Notes: generated by a model from the letters alone, not told the origin. 64,000 nt of DNA from Pseudomonas sp. R-28-1W-6 (GCF_009799925.1 NZ_WELK01000010.1:13423-77422), one strand, 5' to 3'. Positions 17,704 through 27,228 are shown, numbered from the stretch's first letter. Made by a program: numbers and translations.

Positions 17704-18234
17704 ATGTCCAACTACCGCCGGGCCAAGGATGGCCGCTTGTATTTTTTCACCCTGAGCACCGAACAGCGCCGTCCACTGCTCACCCAACCCGAGTTACGCA
17801 CTGCCCTGCGCGCCGCGATCGAGCAGGCGCGCCAACGCTACCCCTTCACCATCCATGCCTGGGTGCTGCTGCCGGAGCATCTGCATTGCATCTGGGGCTT
17901 GCCTGCCGAGGATGGCGACTATGGCCGGCGCTGGTCGCTGATCAAGCGCCAGACCAGCCAGAGCCTGCAATGGCCGGCGAGCGTCAACCTGAGCCGCCAC
18001 CTGCGCCGGGAAAACGCGCTGTGGCAGCGGCGCTTCTGGGAACACCAGATCCGCGATCAGGACGACTACCAGCGGCACCTGGACTATCTGCACTGGAATC
18101 CGGTCAAGCATGGCCTGGTGCAGCAGGTTGGCGACTGGCCCTGGTCGAGCTTCCATCGCCTGGTACGCGATGGGGTGTACCCGGCCGATTGGGGTGGGCG
18201 CCTGGGCGATGAGGGTGGCGGGTTCGGCGAATAA
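17704..18234 (+). mobile_element. rayT: REP-associated tyrosine transposase (RAYT)
   Basis: This single-domain Y1/HUH endonuclease of 176 residues is usual for the family. The HUH motif appears as LLPEHLHCIW (His59, His61). The C-terminal DYQRHLDYLHWNPVKHGLV carries the candidate catalytic tyrosine (Tyr128 in YLHWNP, or Tyr122). The end, WPWSSFHRLVRDGVYPADWG, is the typical RAYT tail. RAYTs cut and join DNA at REP hairpins next to a GTAG or GGAG tetranucleotide. REP copies of one GTAG family lie on both sides (17523-17646 and 18257-18458), so they are very probably its own substrate. The ATG has AAGGA and GAGGG upstream. All motifs are intact, so it may be active. Confidence 0.9.
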
Positions 18235-18256
18235 CCGGTGCCGCCGTGGGCCTGTT

Positions 18257-18458
18257 GGTACGCACGGAGCACCCTACGGGCAAGCGCCATAACCGACCTC
18301 AGGCGCCGCATCCGGGACCCATGGTCTGTGGGTGCGCCATGTGCCTCACCAACATTCGCGGTGCCGGCGGTGCGCACGGCGCACCCTACGGGAGAGCTGC
18401 TATGCCTACCGCGCAACCGACATCCGGCTCCGCTGCCGTAGGGTGCGCCGTGCGCACC
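18257..18458. repeat. Four GTAG-GGTGCGCC REP elements downstream of the RAYT gene
   Basis: Copies lie at about 18257-18279 (inverted, slightly changed), 18327-18347 (degenerate), 18369-18390 (inverted) and 18438-18458 (direct). The 258-base gap 18235-18492 is made up of these. Confidence 0.85.
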
Positions 18459-18492
18459 AACAGGCCACTCCGCGCCCCGATGGCCACACGCC

Positions 18493-21123
18493 CTACCGCC
18501 GCTGCAACAACAGATGACTCAAACTGGTCTTCAGCTTCATCGGCTTGACCGGCTTGTGCAGCAGGGTATGCCCCAGCTCGCGCAGGGTCTGCTTGAGTTC
18601 GTTGCTGTAGTTGGCGGTGAGCATCAGCGCCGGCAGCGGTTCGCCGCGGCGGGCGTTGATTTCGGTGATGGCCTGCACGCCGTCGCGGCCGTCGTCGAGG
18701 TGGTAGTCGGCGATCAGGATGTCGGCGCCGGCATGGTAGTTGTCGACCTGGCGCGCCAGGTCGTCTTCCGATAGCGCGGTGACCACCCGGCAGCCCCAGC
18801 CTTCGAGCAGGGTGCGCATGCCGGCGCAGATCGCCGCGTCGTTATCCAGCACCCAGATGCGCGCCCCGCGCAGACATTCGACCGCCATCGGCAGGGCCTC
18901 CGGCTTCTGCTGCAGGACGCTGACCCGGCGGGTCAGCGGCACCTCGATGGCGAACAGCGAGCCCTTGCCCAGGCAGGAGCTGACCCGCACCCGGTGGCCG
19001 AGCATGCGCACGATCTTGTCGACGATCGCCAGGCCCAGGCCGAGGCCACGGTCCTGGTGGCGCTGGCCCTCGCCGCGCTTGAACTCTTGGAACACCTCCT
19101 GCAGCTTGTCCTCGGCGATGCCCATGCCGGTGTCCCACACCTCGATCGACAGGCTCTGCCCACGCCGGCGGCAGCCGAGCAGGATGCGTCCCTTGGCGGT
19201 GTAGCGGATGGCGTTGGTCAGCAGGTTGCGCAGGATCCGCGCGAGCAGCTGGATGTCGCTGCGCACGCAGGCCGAGCTGGGCACGAACTGCAGGGTCAGG
19301 CCTTCGCTGGCGGCCAGCTGGCGGAACTCGGCGGCGAGGTTTTCCAGCAGGTCGCCGACGGCGAAGCTGCTGATGTCCGGCTTGATCACCCCGGCATCCA
19401 GCTTGGAGATGTCGACCAGGGTGCCGAGCAGGTTCTCCACGTCCTGCAGCGAGTTGCTGACGTTGCGGATCAGCCCGTGGCTGGCCTCGGCGTGGCGCTG
19501 TTCAAGCAGCGCGCTGGTGAACAGGCGCGCGGCGTTCAGCGGTTGCAGCAGGTCGTGGCTGACCGCGGCGAGGAACTTGGTCTTCGACAGGTTGGCCTGT
19601 TCGGCCTCCTGCTTGGCCTCGCGCAGGCGCGACTCGACCCGGCTGCGCTCGTCGATCTCGCCGACCAGCTGGCGATTGAGGCTGGTCAGTTCGGCGGTGC
19701 GCTCGCGCACCCGCAGCTCGAGGTTCTGGTAGGCCTGGTGCAGCGCCTCGGCGGTGCGTCGGCGTTCGGTGATGTCGCGGATCAGCACGAAGATCCCCAC
19801 CACCTCGCCGCTGGCCAGGCGATTGGGCACGTAGGAGCGCAGCATGTAGCGCTGCTGGCCGGCGAAGTTGGTCTCGGCCATCTCGAAGGTCACGCTCTCG
19901 CCGGACAGCGCGCGCTCCACGTAGGGCGCCAGCTGCCGCCAGTGCTCATCGCTGTGGATGTCGCGCAGGCTCTGGCCGAGCATGCCGGCGTGCGGCCAGT
20001 GGTACCACTCCTCGTAGACCTTGTTGGTGAACTCGTAGACCAGGTCGGCATTCAGGTAGGCGATCAGCGCCGGCACGTGGTCGGTGATCAGGCGGATCCA
20101 GCGCTCGCTCTCGCTCAGCGCCTGGGCCTGGCGGAAGCGCTCGGTGATGTCGGTGAAGGTGTTGACGAAGCCGCCGGTGGGCAGCGGATGGGTGCGCACT
20201 TCGAGCATGCGCCCGTCGAACAGGCGCTGTTCGCATTCGTGCAGCGGCTCGCCGTGCGCGTCGCGGCTGGCCGGGGTGAGCAGCTGCAGCTCGCTCTCGC
20301 CCATGATCTCGGCAAACGGCCGGTGCGCCTCGATCGGCGCCAGGCCGCAGAGTTCCAGGAAGCGGTGGTTCCACAGTTCCAGGATGCCCTCGGCATTGAC
20401 CATGGCCACGCCCTGGGACAGGTTGTCGACGGCGCGCTGCAGCAGGCGAGACTTCTGCGCCAGGGCCTGTTCGCGGCGCTGGGTCTCGCTCTGCTTGAGT
20501 TCGGTGATGTCGGTGTAGAGGATCACCAGGCCGCCCTCGCGGGTCGGCCGTTCGCTGACCTGCACCCAGCGCCCGTTCATCAGGCGGTAGAGGGTGTGGC
20601 CGTCGCCGCGCCCGCGCTGTTCTTCGACGATCAGCCCGGTGCTGCCCGCCAGGCGCTTGATTTCCGCCAGGCGCATGCCGGCGCCGATGCGCGCCCGGGT
20701 GCGCGACCAGAACTCCTTGAAGCGGCTGTTGAACAGGACGATGCGCTGGTCCTTGTCGAACAGCACGAAGGCGTCGGAGATGCTCTCGATGGCATCGATC
20801 AGGTGCTGGTGGGCGGTTTCCGCGCGCAGCCGCGCATCGCTGAGCAGGCGGTTGCTGGAGGTCAGTTCGGTCAGCGCCTGGTTCAGCGCATCGGTGCGTT
20901 CGCGCACCTGCTCGGCCAGCACCACCGAGTGCTGGAAGGCGGCATAGCCGTCGGAGCGCAGCGAGTGGCCGGACTCGACCCGCTCGATCAGCGCGGCATT
21001 GATCGTGCGCAGGCGCGCGTTCTGCGCCTCCAGCTCGGCAACCCGCGCCTCCAGCTCAGTCCTGGCTATGGTCGGGGCGTCCGATGGCGACCCCGGTGAA
21101 GGTCTGGTTGATGTGCATGCCAT
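18493..21123 (-). CDS. nahK: PAS-domain hybrid sensor kinase, NosP-associated (NahK type)
   Basis: This cytoplasmic kinase of 876 residues has no membrane segment. It has a coiled coil (about 21-95), three PAS-like domains (about 105-215, 235-345, 350-470), a His-kinase core with KFLAAVSHDLLQPLNAARLF (about 520) and an ATPase domain with DTGMGIAEDKL and GLGLAIV, then a receiver domain (about 755-876) with Asp in ILIADYHLDDG. Gene order and domains match PA1976 (NahK), which passes phosphate to HptB and controls biofilm; its upstream partner NosP inhibits it when NO is bound. The same family is implicated in ethanol-oxidation control. The start at 21123 has GGGGA upstream and lies 68 bases inside nosP, which points to coupled translation. 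Confidence 0.85.
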   Translation of the reverse strand: MACTSTRPSPGSPSDAPTIARTELEARVAELEAQNARLRTINAALIERVESGHSLRSDGYAAFQHSVVLAEQVRERTDALNQALTELTSSNRLLSDARLRAETAHQHLIDAIESISDAFVLFDKDQRIVLFNSRFKEFWSRTRARIGAGMRLAEIKRLAGSTGLIVEEQRGRGDGHTLYRLMNGRWVQVSERPTREGGLVILYTDITELKQSETQRREQALAQKSRLLQRAVDNLSQGVAMVNAEGILELWNHRFLELCGLAPIEAHRPFAEIMGESELQLLTPASRDAHGEPLHECEQRLFDGRMLEVRTHPLPTGGFVNTFTDITERFRQAQALSESERWIRLITDHVPALIAYLNADLVYEFTNKVYEEWYHWPHAGMLGQSLRDIHSDEHWRQLAPYVERALSGESVTFEMAETNFAGQQRYMLRSYVPNRLASGEVVGIFVLIRDITERRRTAEALHQAYQNLELRVRERTAELTSLNRQLVGEIDERSRVESRLREAKQEAEQANLSKTKFLAAVSHDLLQPLNAARLFTSALLEQRHAEASHGLIRNVSNSLQDVENLLGTLVDISKLDAGVIKPDISSFAVGDLLENLAAEFRQLAASEGLTLQFVPSSACVRSDIQLLARILRNLLTNAIRYTAKGRILLGCRRRGQSLSIEVWDTGMGIAEDKLQEVFQEFKRGEGQRHQDRGLGLGLAIVDKIVRMLGHRVRVSSCLGKGSLFAIEVPLTRRVSVLQQKPEALPMAVECLRGARIWVLDNDAAICAGMRTLLEGWGCRVVTALSEDDLARQVDNYHAGADILIADYHLDDGRDGVQAITEINARRGEPLPALMLTANYSNELKQTLRELGHTLLHKPVKPMKLKTSLSHLLLQRR

Positions 21124-22216
21124 TGAACTGTTCCCCGTAGGTGTTGAAGCCGATCACCCGCTGCTCGCGCAGGAAGGCGGAGACTGCCGGCATCTCGCTG
21201 CCGCCGGAGAGTTCCAGGCGGCGCAGCACGCAGTCGCAACCGATGGTCAGCAGCGGCGCGCCCAGGCGCCCGCGCAGGCGCTGGAACTGCCGCTGCAGGT
21301 TGGGCAGCAGCGGCCCCGGCGTCATCGCGGTGAGGACGATGCCGTTCTCCACCGCGCAGTAGAAGGTCAGGCTGCCATCGGCGTTCACCTGCTGGATCGA
21401 GCGGATGTAGTACTGCTCCTTGATCCGCACGGCCAGCGGGTGGGCGGCGAAGGTGCGCATGTCCAGCTCGGCCAGCGGCACGCCGATCAGCCGCGCGTAT
21501 TCCTCGGCGGCCGGCGCGGCGTTGAGCTCCAGCACCCGCCGCGACTCGGAGTCGGCGCGGGTGACCACCAGCTTGTCCGCCCGCGGCTCGATGTGGTGGC
21601 TGGTGAACACCTCGAAGTCCAGCCAGGTGTTGACCAGCACCACCACCGCCGCGCCGCTGTGGAACTGGCCGTCGTAGTAGACGTGGGTGCGGGTCAGGTG
21701 GTTGTCGTCGCCGGCCGAGCCGCCGAAATGCGGGATGCTGCCCAGCGCCGCGCTGAGCGCGGCGAGCACCACTTCCTCGCGGCTGGACAGGCCGTCGAGC
21801 AGGGTCAGGGCGAAGCTGTGGTCGGTGATCGGCGCCAGGGCGTTGCCGCGGCAGTCGCGCACCAGGCGCTCGACCAGCTGCTGGGCGTCGATCAGGTTGA
21901 AGCGGTCCATTTCGTCGATCAGCGCGCTGGCGATGGAGAAGCTGCGGTGGTCGAAGCCGATGGCGCTGACGCAGCCCTGGCTGTAGCCCTCGGCGGTGAT
22001 CTCGCCGGCGCTGGTGCAGCCGACCACGCTGAGGCCGCCGAAATAGGCCTGCAGCGCCGGGCCCAGGGCCTCCAGGTCGTACTCGGCGGAGCAGAAGAAC
22101 AGCACGAAGCCCAGGTGCGGGTGCAGCAGCTGGCGCGCCAGCTCCTGCGCCACCTGCTCGGCCTCGCGGGCGTGCGACACGGCGGTGACCACGCCTTCGG
22201 TTTGCTCATGCCGCAT
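21056..22216 (-). CDS. nosP: FIST-domain haem protein, nitric oxide sensor (NosP)
   Basis: This cytoplasmic protein of about 386 residues has FIST N-terminal (about 25-215: GFVLFFCSAEYDLEALGPAL, VVGCTSAGEITAEGY) and FIST C-terminal (about 225-370: ARLIGVPLAELDMRTFAAHP) domains. In Pseudomonas the FIST protein coded with this kinase binds haem and NO and changes kinase activity, promoting dispersal. The kinase gene overlaps its 3' end by 68 bases. I prefer the ATG at 22216, with GGGG upstream. A GTG six codons earlier (22234) is also possible. Two TACYTTGGTAG-like sites lie upstream, tying it to the PQQ genes. Confidence 0.85.
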   Translation of the reverse strand: MRHEQTEGVVTAVSHAREAEQVAQELARQLLHPHLGFVLFFCSAEYDLEALGPALQAYFGGLSVVGCTSAGEITAEGYSQGCVSAIGFDHRSFSIASALIDEMDRFNLIDAQQLVERLVRDCRGNALAPITDHSFALTLLDGLSSREEVVLAALSAALGSIPHFGGSAGDDNHLTRTHVYYDGQFHSGAAVVVLVNTWLDFEVFTSHHIEPRADKLVVTRADSESRRVLELNAAPAAEEYARLIGVPLAELDMRTFAAHPLAVRIKEQYYIRSIQQVNADGSLTFYCAVENGIVLTAMTPGPLLPNLQRQFQRLRGRLGAPLLTIGCDCVLRRLELSGGSEMPAVSAFLREQRVIGFNTYGEQFNGMHINQTFTGVAIGRPDHSQD

Positions 22217-22283
22217 CAGGCCAACCCCATACACATAGTCGCTATGGGGGCATTCTAGGAAGGTGCCCGGCCCAGCCCCATGC

Positions 22284-22318
22284 TACTTGGGTAGCGAAGG
22301 GACTAGTCCGAAAGTAGC
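22284..22318 (-). promoter_or_regulatory. Two candidate PQQ-regulon motifs upstream of nosP
   Basis: TACTTGGGTAGCG (22284-22296), within the palindrome CTACTTGGGTAG, is followed by CTAGTCCGAAAGTAGCG (22302-22318). Both resemble the sites before pedH and the ABC operon. Confidence 0.4.
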
Positions 22319-22334
22319 GGCGCCGGCCTGATCC

Positions 22335-22508
22335 GTAGGGTGCGCCGTGTGCACCGGACAAGCACGCGCCGGCCGGCGGTGCGCGCGGCGCACCCTACGC
22401 AGCCGAGTCCCTCACACCGGCATCACCACCGGCCACAAGGCCGTAGGGTGCGCCGTGCGCACCGGGTTAACCACGCGCAAGCCCGCAGGTGCGCGCGGCG
22501 CACCCTAC
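22335..22508. repeat. Two inverted GTAG-GGTGCGCC REP pairs
   Basis: Pairs lie at 22335-22399 and 22443-22508. The last element contains the stop codon of the membrane-protein gene: CTA at 22505-22507 on the plus strand is TAG on the minus strand. Confidence 0.88.
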
Positions 22509-22906
22509 ACGTGCACAACCACCGGCCAGCACAGCAGCACCAGGGCCAGCATGCCGCTGTAGAAGCCGATTTCCAGGGTTTCACTGAGCGGCTGGATGCG
22601 CCGGATGGCGCCGTAGAGGTGCACGGCGATCATCAGTACGGCAACCGCCGCGAGCATTTCGAAGACGACGTTCATGGCTTCTCCCGTCAGCGCCGCACGC
22701 AGCATCAGCGCCTCCACGATCAGAATGAAGGCGCCGAGGCAGCGCCCAAAATAGATGGCCAGGTGGGTTTCCAGCGGAATGCGCCAGCCCATCCAGCGCG
22801 CCCACCACAGCGGCACGCAGAAGATCGGCAGGGCGAAGACCAGGGTGGTGGCGATGCACAGCCAGAGCAGGAAGTCCTGGCTATGGGCGTTCCAGAGTCC
22901 GATCAC
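22505..22906 (-). CDS. Small membrane protein, function unknown
   Basis: This protein of 133 residues has four hydrophobic helices (FLLWLCIATTLVFALPIFCV, LGAFILIVEALMLRAAL, VVFEMLAAVAVLMIAVHLYG, FYSGMLALVLLCWPVVV). I do not recognise a family. The GTG at 22906 is well supported by AAGGAG eight bases upstream. The longer frame has no hydrophobic or conserved N-terminus. It lies 85 bases after the porin gene on the same strand, with a terminator between. Its TAG stop is part of a REP element, so the original C-terminus may have been different. Confidence 0.7.
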   Translation of the reverse strand: MIGLWNAHSQDFLLWLCIATTLVFALPIFCVPLWWARWMGWRIPLETHLAIYFGRCLGAFILIVEALMLRAALTGEAMNVVFEMLAAVAVLMIAVHLYGAIRRIQPLSETLEIGFYSGMLALVLLCWPVVVHV

Positions 22907-22939
22907 CTTTGTTGCTCCTTTAGGGTTGGCAGCGGGCAG

Positions 22940-22974
22940 AAAAAAGGCGGGCCCGCTTGCGCATGACCCGCCCT
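22940..22974 (-). terminator. Rho-independent terminator after the porin gene
   Basis: On the minus strand GGGCGGGTC pairs with GGCCCGCC and is followed by TTTTTT. Confidence 0.75.
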
Positions 22975-22991
22975 GCTCGCTCGTTACCGGC

Positions 22992-24194
22992 TTACCAGCT
23001 GAGCACCGCACCCACGGCAAAGGTGTCGGTGTCTTCGCCCAGGCCGGAACCCTGCTCGGCGTCGATCTCGTACTGGTTGTACTCGGCGACCAGCTTGAGG
23101 TTGTCGTTGATGGTGCGGAAGTAGGCCACGCCGCGGGTCTCGTAGTCGGCGGCGGTACCCAGGCCGTTGCCGTCGTCCTCGGTCTTGCCATAGGACAGGG
23201 CGAAGCGGTTCTTGCCGCTGGTGTAGGAGCCCTGCAGCAGGTAGCCGTCGCTGTCGATCTCGCGCAGGGTGGCTTCGCCGGCGTTGTTGGTGAAGAACGG
23301 GTTGATGCCTTCGGCCTGGAAGCCGGAGCCGGTCAGCGACAGGCCGCCGATCTTGGCCTGCACGCCATAACCGACGCCCTGGGAGGTGACACTGTCGATT
23401 TCGTCGTTGGTGTTGTCGGAGGTCTGGTAACCGCCGTTGATCCAGGAGTAGATCTGCGCCCCGCCGACGTCGAACTGGTAGCTGACTTCAGACTCGAAAC
23501 GCGGGTTCTCCTGGTAGGCCTTGTCGTCCAGGCCGTTGCTGGTGTCCTGGTCGATCTGGTTGGAGTCGATCGGGTCCATGATGCCCACCGCCACGCGCAG
23601 GCCTTCGGCCAGACCGTTGTTGCGGTAGGTGATCTGCGAGGTGGGGAACGGATACGGATAGCCGGTGCCGATGTTGCCGAAGGACACGCCGCCGCCATCG
23701 ACCAGGCCGAGGGTGTCGCTGACGTTGCCGAAGCCGGCCAGCAGTTCGTCGAGGAAGATGTTGGAACGGGAGAACAGGCCGAAATCCTTGCCGATCAGCA
23801 CTTCGCCCCACTCCGGGTTGGCCACGGTGCCGTAGAACTGGCGCACGTCGATGGCGGTGTCGGTGCCGTTCTGCTCGCCATCGTTGATGGTCACCCAGAA
23901 GGACGAGCGGCCGCCCAGCTTGAGGTCGTCGACCTGCTTGCCGAAGTTGAAGCCGATCCAGTTCGGCAGGAAGCCCATCTTCACCCGCGACTGGCGACGG
24001 TCGAACACATCATCCTCGCGGTCCACGTCGCTGTTGACGTAGAAGGCGTTGATGTAGCCGTCGGTGGCGAAGGTGGTGTCATCCTTGTCGTACAGCATGA
24101 TCTCGGCAGTGGCTTGCTGGGCCATACCGCAGGCCAGCACGCTGGCGATGGCAAGAGGCAGGAGCTTGAGGTTGGCGATCTTTTTGTTGTGCAT
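22992..24194 (-). CDS. Outer-membrane porin (Gram-negative porin family)
   Basis: This protein of 400 residues has a signal peptide (1-30, ATA-E) and a beta-rich sequence ending in Trp after alternating residues (TFAVGAVLSW), typical of 16-strand porins. Motifs are EIMLYDKDDTTFATDGYINA, RQSRVKMGFLPNWIGFNFGK and SYGKTEDDGNGLGTAADYET. GGAGAG precedes the ATG at 24194. It sits between the nosP/nahK unit and pqqF, so it may admit alcohols or other substrates, but specificity cannot be read. A weak PQQ-motif-like sequence, CTAGTCCGCTGGCAGCA, starts at 24347. Confidence 0.85.
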   Translation of the reverse strand: MHNKKIANLKLLPLAIASVLACGMAQQATAEIMLYDKDDTTFATDGYINAFYVNSDVDREDDVFDRRQSRVKMGFLPNWIGFNFGKQVDDLKLGGRSSFWVTINDGEQNGTDTAIDVRQFYGTVANPEWGEVLIGKDFGLFSRSNIFLDELLAGFGNVSDTLGLVDGGGVSFGNIGTGYPYPFPTSQITYRNNGLAEGLRVAVGIMDPIDSNQIDQDTSNGLDDKAYQENPRFESEVSYQFDVGGAQIYSWINGGYQTSDNTNDEIDSVTSQGVGYGVQAKIGGLSLTGSGFQAEGINPFFTNNAGEATLREIDSDGYLLQGSYTSGKNRFALSYGKTEDDGNGLGTAADYETRGVAYFRTINDNLKLVAEYNQYEIDAEQGSGLGEDTDTFAVGAVLSW

Positions 24195-24499
24195 GGCGCT
24201 CTCCGGGGAGTGGGACGACTGAGCGGTCAGCCGCGTCGGAGGGATTATTCGGAGCGGCCCCGGCCGGCCATACGCTGCCTTGGGCGCGAATCGCCGCTGC
24301 TTTGCGCGCGCGCCGCAGGTCGCGCACCGGCGCGGGGCGAAAGCCCTAGTCCGCTGGCAGCAGAAGGTCGTACGCCGCAGGAGAGGCACCCGCTACTTGT
24401 GCAGGAGAGGCGCGCAGGCGTGAGCCACGGCCGCATCGGCACAGGGGATGAGGAAGGAAAAGACCGGCCGCAACTCGAACGATTGTGCCGTCACGCTTT

Positions 24500-24655
24500 T
24501 GTGGGAGCGGCTTTAGCCGCGATGACGGACGCCCAAGCGGATCGCGGCTAAAGCCGCTCCTACAAAGAGCCTCGCCAACCTTCGGGCTGGCTCGGTTCTG
24601 TAGGGTGCGCCGTGCGCACCGCAGGCCCGTACGTGAATCCTGGCGCACCCTACGC
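24500..24655. repeat. Mixed REP cluster between the porin and pqqF genes
   Basis: An inverted pair of the GGAGCGGCTTTAGCCGC family (24500-24567) is followed by an inverted pair of the GTAG-GGTGCGCC family (24600-24655). The second pair includes the pqqF stop codon. The gap 24195-24649 holds no gene. Confidence 0.85.
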
Positions 24656-27064
24656 GGTGGGTTGCCCCGCGTTGCTCAGTACCAGCCAGGGTTGGGTGGC
24701 GAGCAGCGCCGCCAGCCGCGCGCCCAGCTCGGCCGGGCTCAACTGCTGCACGGCAAGGTCCAGCCGCGCCTCCAGCTGCCCGGCCAGCCAGGCCTGGCAG
24801 CTGGCCTCCAATGCCTCGTCCAGGCTGGCGCCGGCACTCTGCAGCTGCGCCAGAGTCAGCGCGAGCAACGCCTGCCAGTCGGCCGGCGCAAGCGCCGACA
24901 GACGTTGCGCCTGCTCGGCGAGAAAGTCCTGCAGCGCCTGCCAGATGGCCGGCGCCGAGGCGGTCGCCGACTGCACGGCAAACAGCAACCCGGCCTGGCC
25001 GGCGAACTGCCGGTAGCCGCAGAAAAGCGCATAGCCCAGCGCCTGCTCATCGCGCAGGCGCTGCTGGAAGGCCGCCGGCAGGCATTGCCCAAGCACACGC
25101 CAGGCCACCTGCCCGATCTCATCGGCCGGCTCCGGCACGAACAGCAGCAGCGCGCATTCACTGCCCGCTAATCTCACCTGCTGCCAGCGCGGCGCCCGCT
25201 CGACGCCGGGCTGCCGCGCGGGCTCGGCGTCCAGGTGCAGCCCGGCCTGCGCGCAGACCGCCGCCAGTTGCCCGGCCAGACTCGGCGCATGGCTGAGCAG
25301 CAGGCCCGCCGCCTTATCCGGCAGCGCCCTGCCCTCGCCCGCCGACGCGCCATGCAGATGCTCCGGCAAGCGCTGCAGCAACTGGCGCAAAGCGATTCCA
25401 CCCAGCGGCTCGGCACCGGCATCCGACGCCATCGGCCAGGGCTGGCGCAGCAGCGCCAGGGACTCGGCCAGCACAACCGGCAAGATCCCGACCGGCCCCA
25501 GCAGGCGCAGACTCAATGCCGTACCACAGGCCTGCAACAGCAGACGCAGCCCGGCCCGCCAGGCCTGGCGCTGCAGGGGCTGCAGGCGCTTCTGCAACTG
25601 GCGCAGGCCGCTCGTCCCCGGCGCCGCGCCGGGCCACAGCAGGCACAACCCGGCCAGTTCCGCCGTCGACCAGTTGGGCACCCGGCAGGCGCCCGTCCAG
25701 ACCGCGGCCGGCAACGCGGCCAGCACGGGCAGCTCAGCCGGCCACAGGGCATCGACAAAGGCCGAATGCAAGGGCGGGCAGGCCGGGGCGCGCTCCTCGG
25801 CCAGGGCCAGGGCAAAGCCGGTGGTCACGCTCACGGGCAGCGGGCGCGCGTCGAGCAGCAGCACCAGGCAGCGCCGCGCATGCCAGACCTCGCACAGTGC
25901 CTGCATGCTTTGTCGTGCGCTATCGAGATCGTCGAAGGGCTGCTCCAGCAACTGCCGGGCCTGCTCCAGCGCGCTCAGCAGCGGCCAACGCTGGCGGCGG
26001 ATCGTCCGCCAGCGCTGCAGCGCCGCCTCGTCCACCAGCCGTGGGGCGAAGCGCAGCAGCCAGTCGCCCAGCAGCTGGCGGATCTGCCCGCGGCGCGCCA
26101 CGCCACCCGATTGCAAGCGGCAGTCGAACAGCAGCAGGGCCTGCTCACCGTGCTGAAACACCAGGCGCGTCTGCACCGCGCTGCACAGACCGGCGGCCTG
26201 CAGCTCGCCGAGCAGGCCGCCGGGGCTGTTGTGCTCCAGGGCCAGTTGCAGCAACTGCAGCAACAGCGGCACGCCACGCCCCTGCTGCTCCAGGGCCAGC
26301 ACCAGCTGATATCGCGGCGCGCTGCCGGGCAGGCTCAGGTGCAGCTCGCGGGCACAGCCCAGCTGCAGCGGCGCCCGCGTTGGCTGGCGCAACGCCTGGC
26401 GTCCCATGGCCAGGCGCTGCAGCAATGGCTCCAGCGCCGGCAGGCCATCGGCCAGCGGGAAGCGGCTGACCAGCACCAGGCGGATACAGCCACGGCCATA
26501 AATGGCCCGTTGATAGTCGCGCAGGGCCTGCTGGAAGGCCTGCTGCTCCAGCGGCAGGCTGGCGCGCTGACCGGCATGAAAGGCGGCGGCGCCATGACCG
26601 GGGTTGAGCGCCTGAGCAATGGCGGCGTCCACCAGGGTCTCGAGATCGGCTGAGCGCAGCTGGAACTCGGCCTCCAGCACCTCGCGCTCGGCCTGCTGGG
26701 CGACGGGTTCCAGCAACGGCTGCAGCAACTGGTCGACCAGCCGCGCGCAGGCGCCGGACAAGGCTGCTTCGGGCAACTGGAAATGGAACAGGGTTCGCGT
26801 GCCCAGGGTGCTGGCATTGACCTGCCCGGCATGACGCTGGACGAAGCCCATCAGCCCATCGCCGCCGGCAAAGCCCTGGCTGCCGCGAAATACCAGGTGT
26901 TCGAGAAAATGCGCCAGGCCCGGGTAGGCCGCCGGCTCGTCATGGCTGCCGCCGTCCAGCTCCAGCGCCAGGGCCGCCTGCAGACTATCCGGGGCGTGCA
27001 GCCAGAGCAGCTCGAGCCCGGGGCCGAACCGTTGGCGATGCAGCTGTTGCCCGGGCGCCAGCAC
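24650..27064 (-). CDS. pqqF: PQQ biosynthesis protease PqqF
   Basis: This M16 (insulinase-type) zinc peptidase of 804 residues, with PqqG in some species, cleaves the PqqA precursor peptide in PQQ synthesis. The inverted zinc motif HFLEH is at 52-56 (His52, Glu55, His56), with the distal ligand region in EREVLEAEFQLRSADLE. Halves of about 220 residues repeat and degenerate toward the C-terminus, as usual. The GTG start at 27064 has AGAGG seven bases upstream. pqqA-E are not in the window, as is common for pqqF in Pseudomonas. The stop codon is a TAG inside a REP element. Confidence 0.88.
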   Translation of the reverse strand: MLAPGQQLHRQRFGPGLELLWLHAPDSLQAALALELDGGSHDEPAAYPGLAHFLEHLVFRGSQGFAGGDGLMGFVQRHAGQVNASTLGTRTLFHFQLPEAALSGACARLVDQLLQPLLEPVAQQAEREVLEAEFQLRSADLETLVDAAIAQALNPGHGAAAFHAGQRASLPLEQQAFQQALRDYQRAIYGRGCIRLVLVSRFPLADGLPALEPLLQRLAMGRQALRQPTRAPLQLGCARELHLSLPGSAPRYQLVLALEQQGRGVPLLLQLLQLALEHNSPGGLLGELQAAGLCSAVQTRLVFQHGEQALLLFDCRLQSGGVARRGQIRQLLGDWLLRFAPRLVDEAALQRWRTIRRQRWPLLSALEQARQLLEQPFDDLDSARQSMQALCEVWHARRCLVLLLDARPLPVSVTTGFALALAEERAPACPPLHSAFVDALWPAELPVLAALPAAVWTGACRVPNWSTAELAGLCLLWPGAAPGTSGLRQLQKRLQPLQRQAWRAGLRLLLQACGTALSLRLLGPVGILPVVLAESLALLRQPWPMASDAGAEPLGGIALRQLLQRLPEHLHGASAGEGRALPDKAAGLLLSHAPSLAGQLAAVCAQAGLHLDAEPARQPGVERAPRWQQVRLAGSECALLLFVPEPADEIGQVAWRVLGQCLPAAFQQRLRDEQALGYALFCGYRQFAGQAGLLFAVQSATASAPAIWQALQDFLAEQAQRLSALAPADWQALLALTLAQLQSAGASLDEALEASCQAWLAGQLEARLDLAVQQLSPAELGARLAALLATQPWLVLSNAGQPTA

Positions 27065-27228
27065 GCGTATACCTCTGCCAGTGTTGCGTAGACGCTAGCC
27101 TGCTACGCGCGCCAGTCGCCAGCAATAGTGCTTTGGGAGCAATTCCCCACGACGGCGCCCGGGGCTGGCTGCCGCGCCAGGCCGGACCACCCGCGCCCGG
27201 CATGGCAATCTGCATGGCTTTAACCGCT

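Noticed and set aside
22335..22508. Evenly spaced GGTGCGCC hairpins as a CRISPR array
   Set aside because: The copies alternate in orientation, spacers differ in length, and no cas genes are present. They are REP elements.
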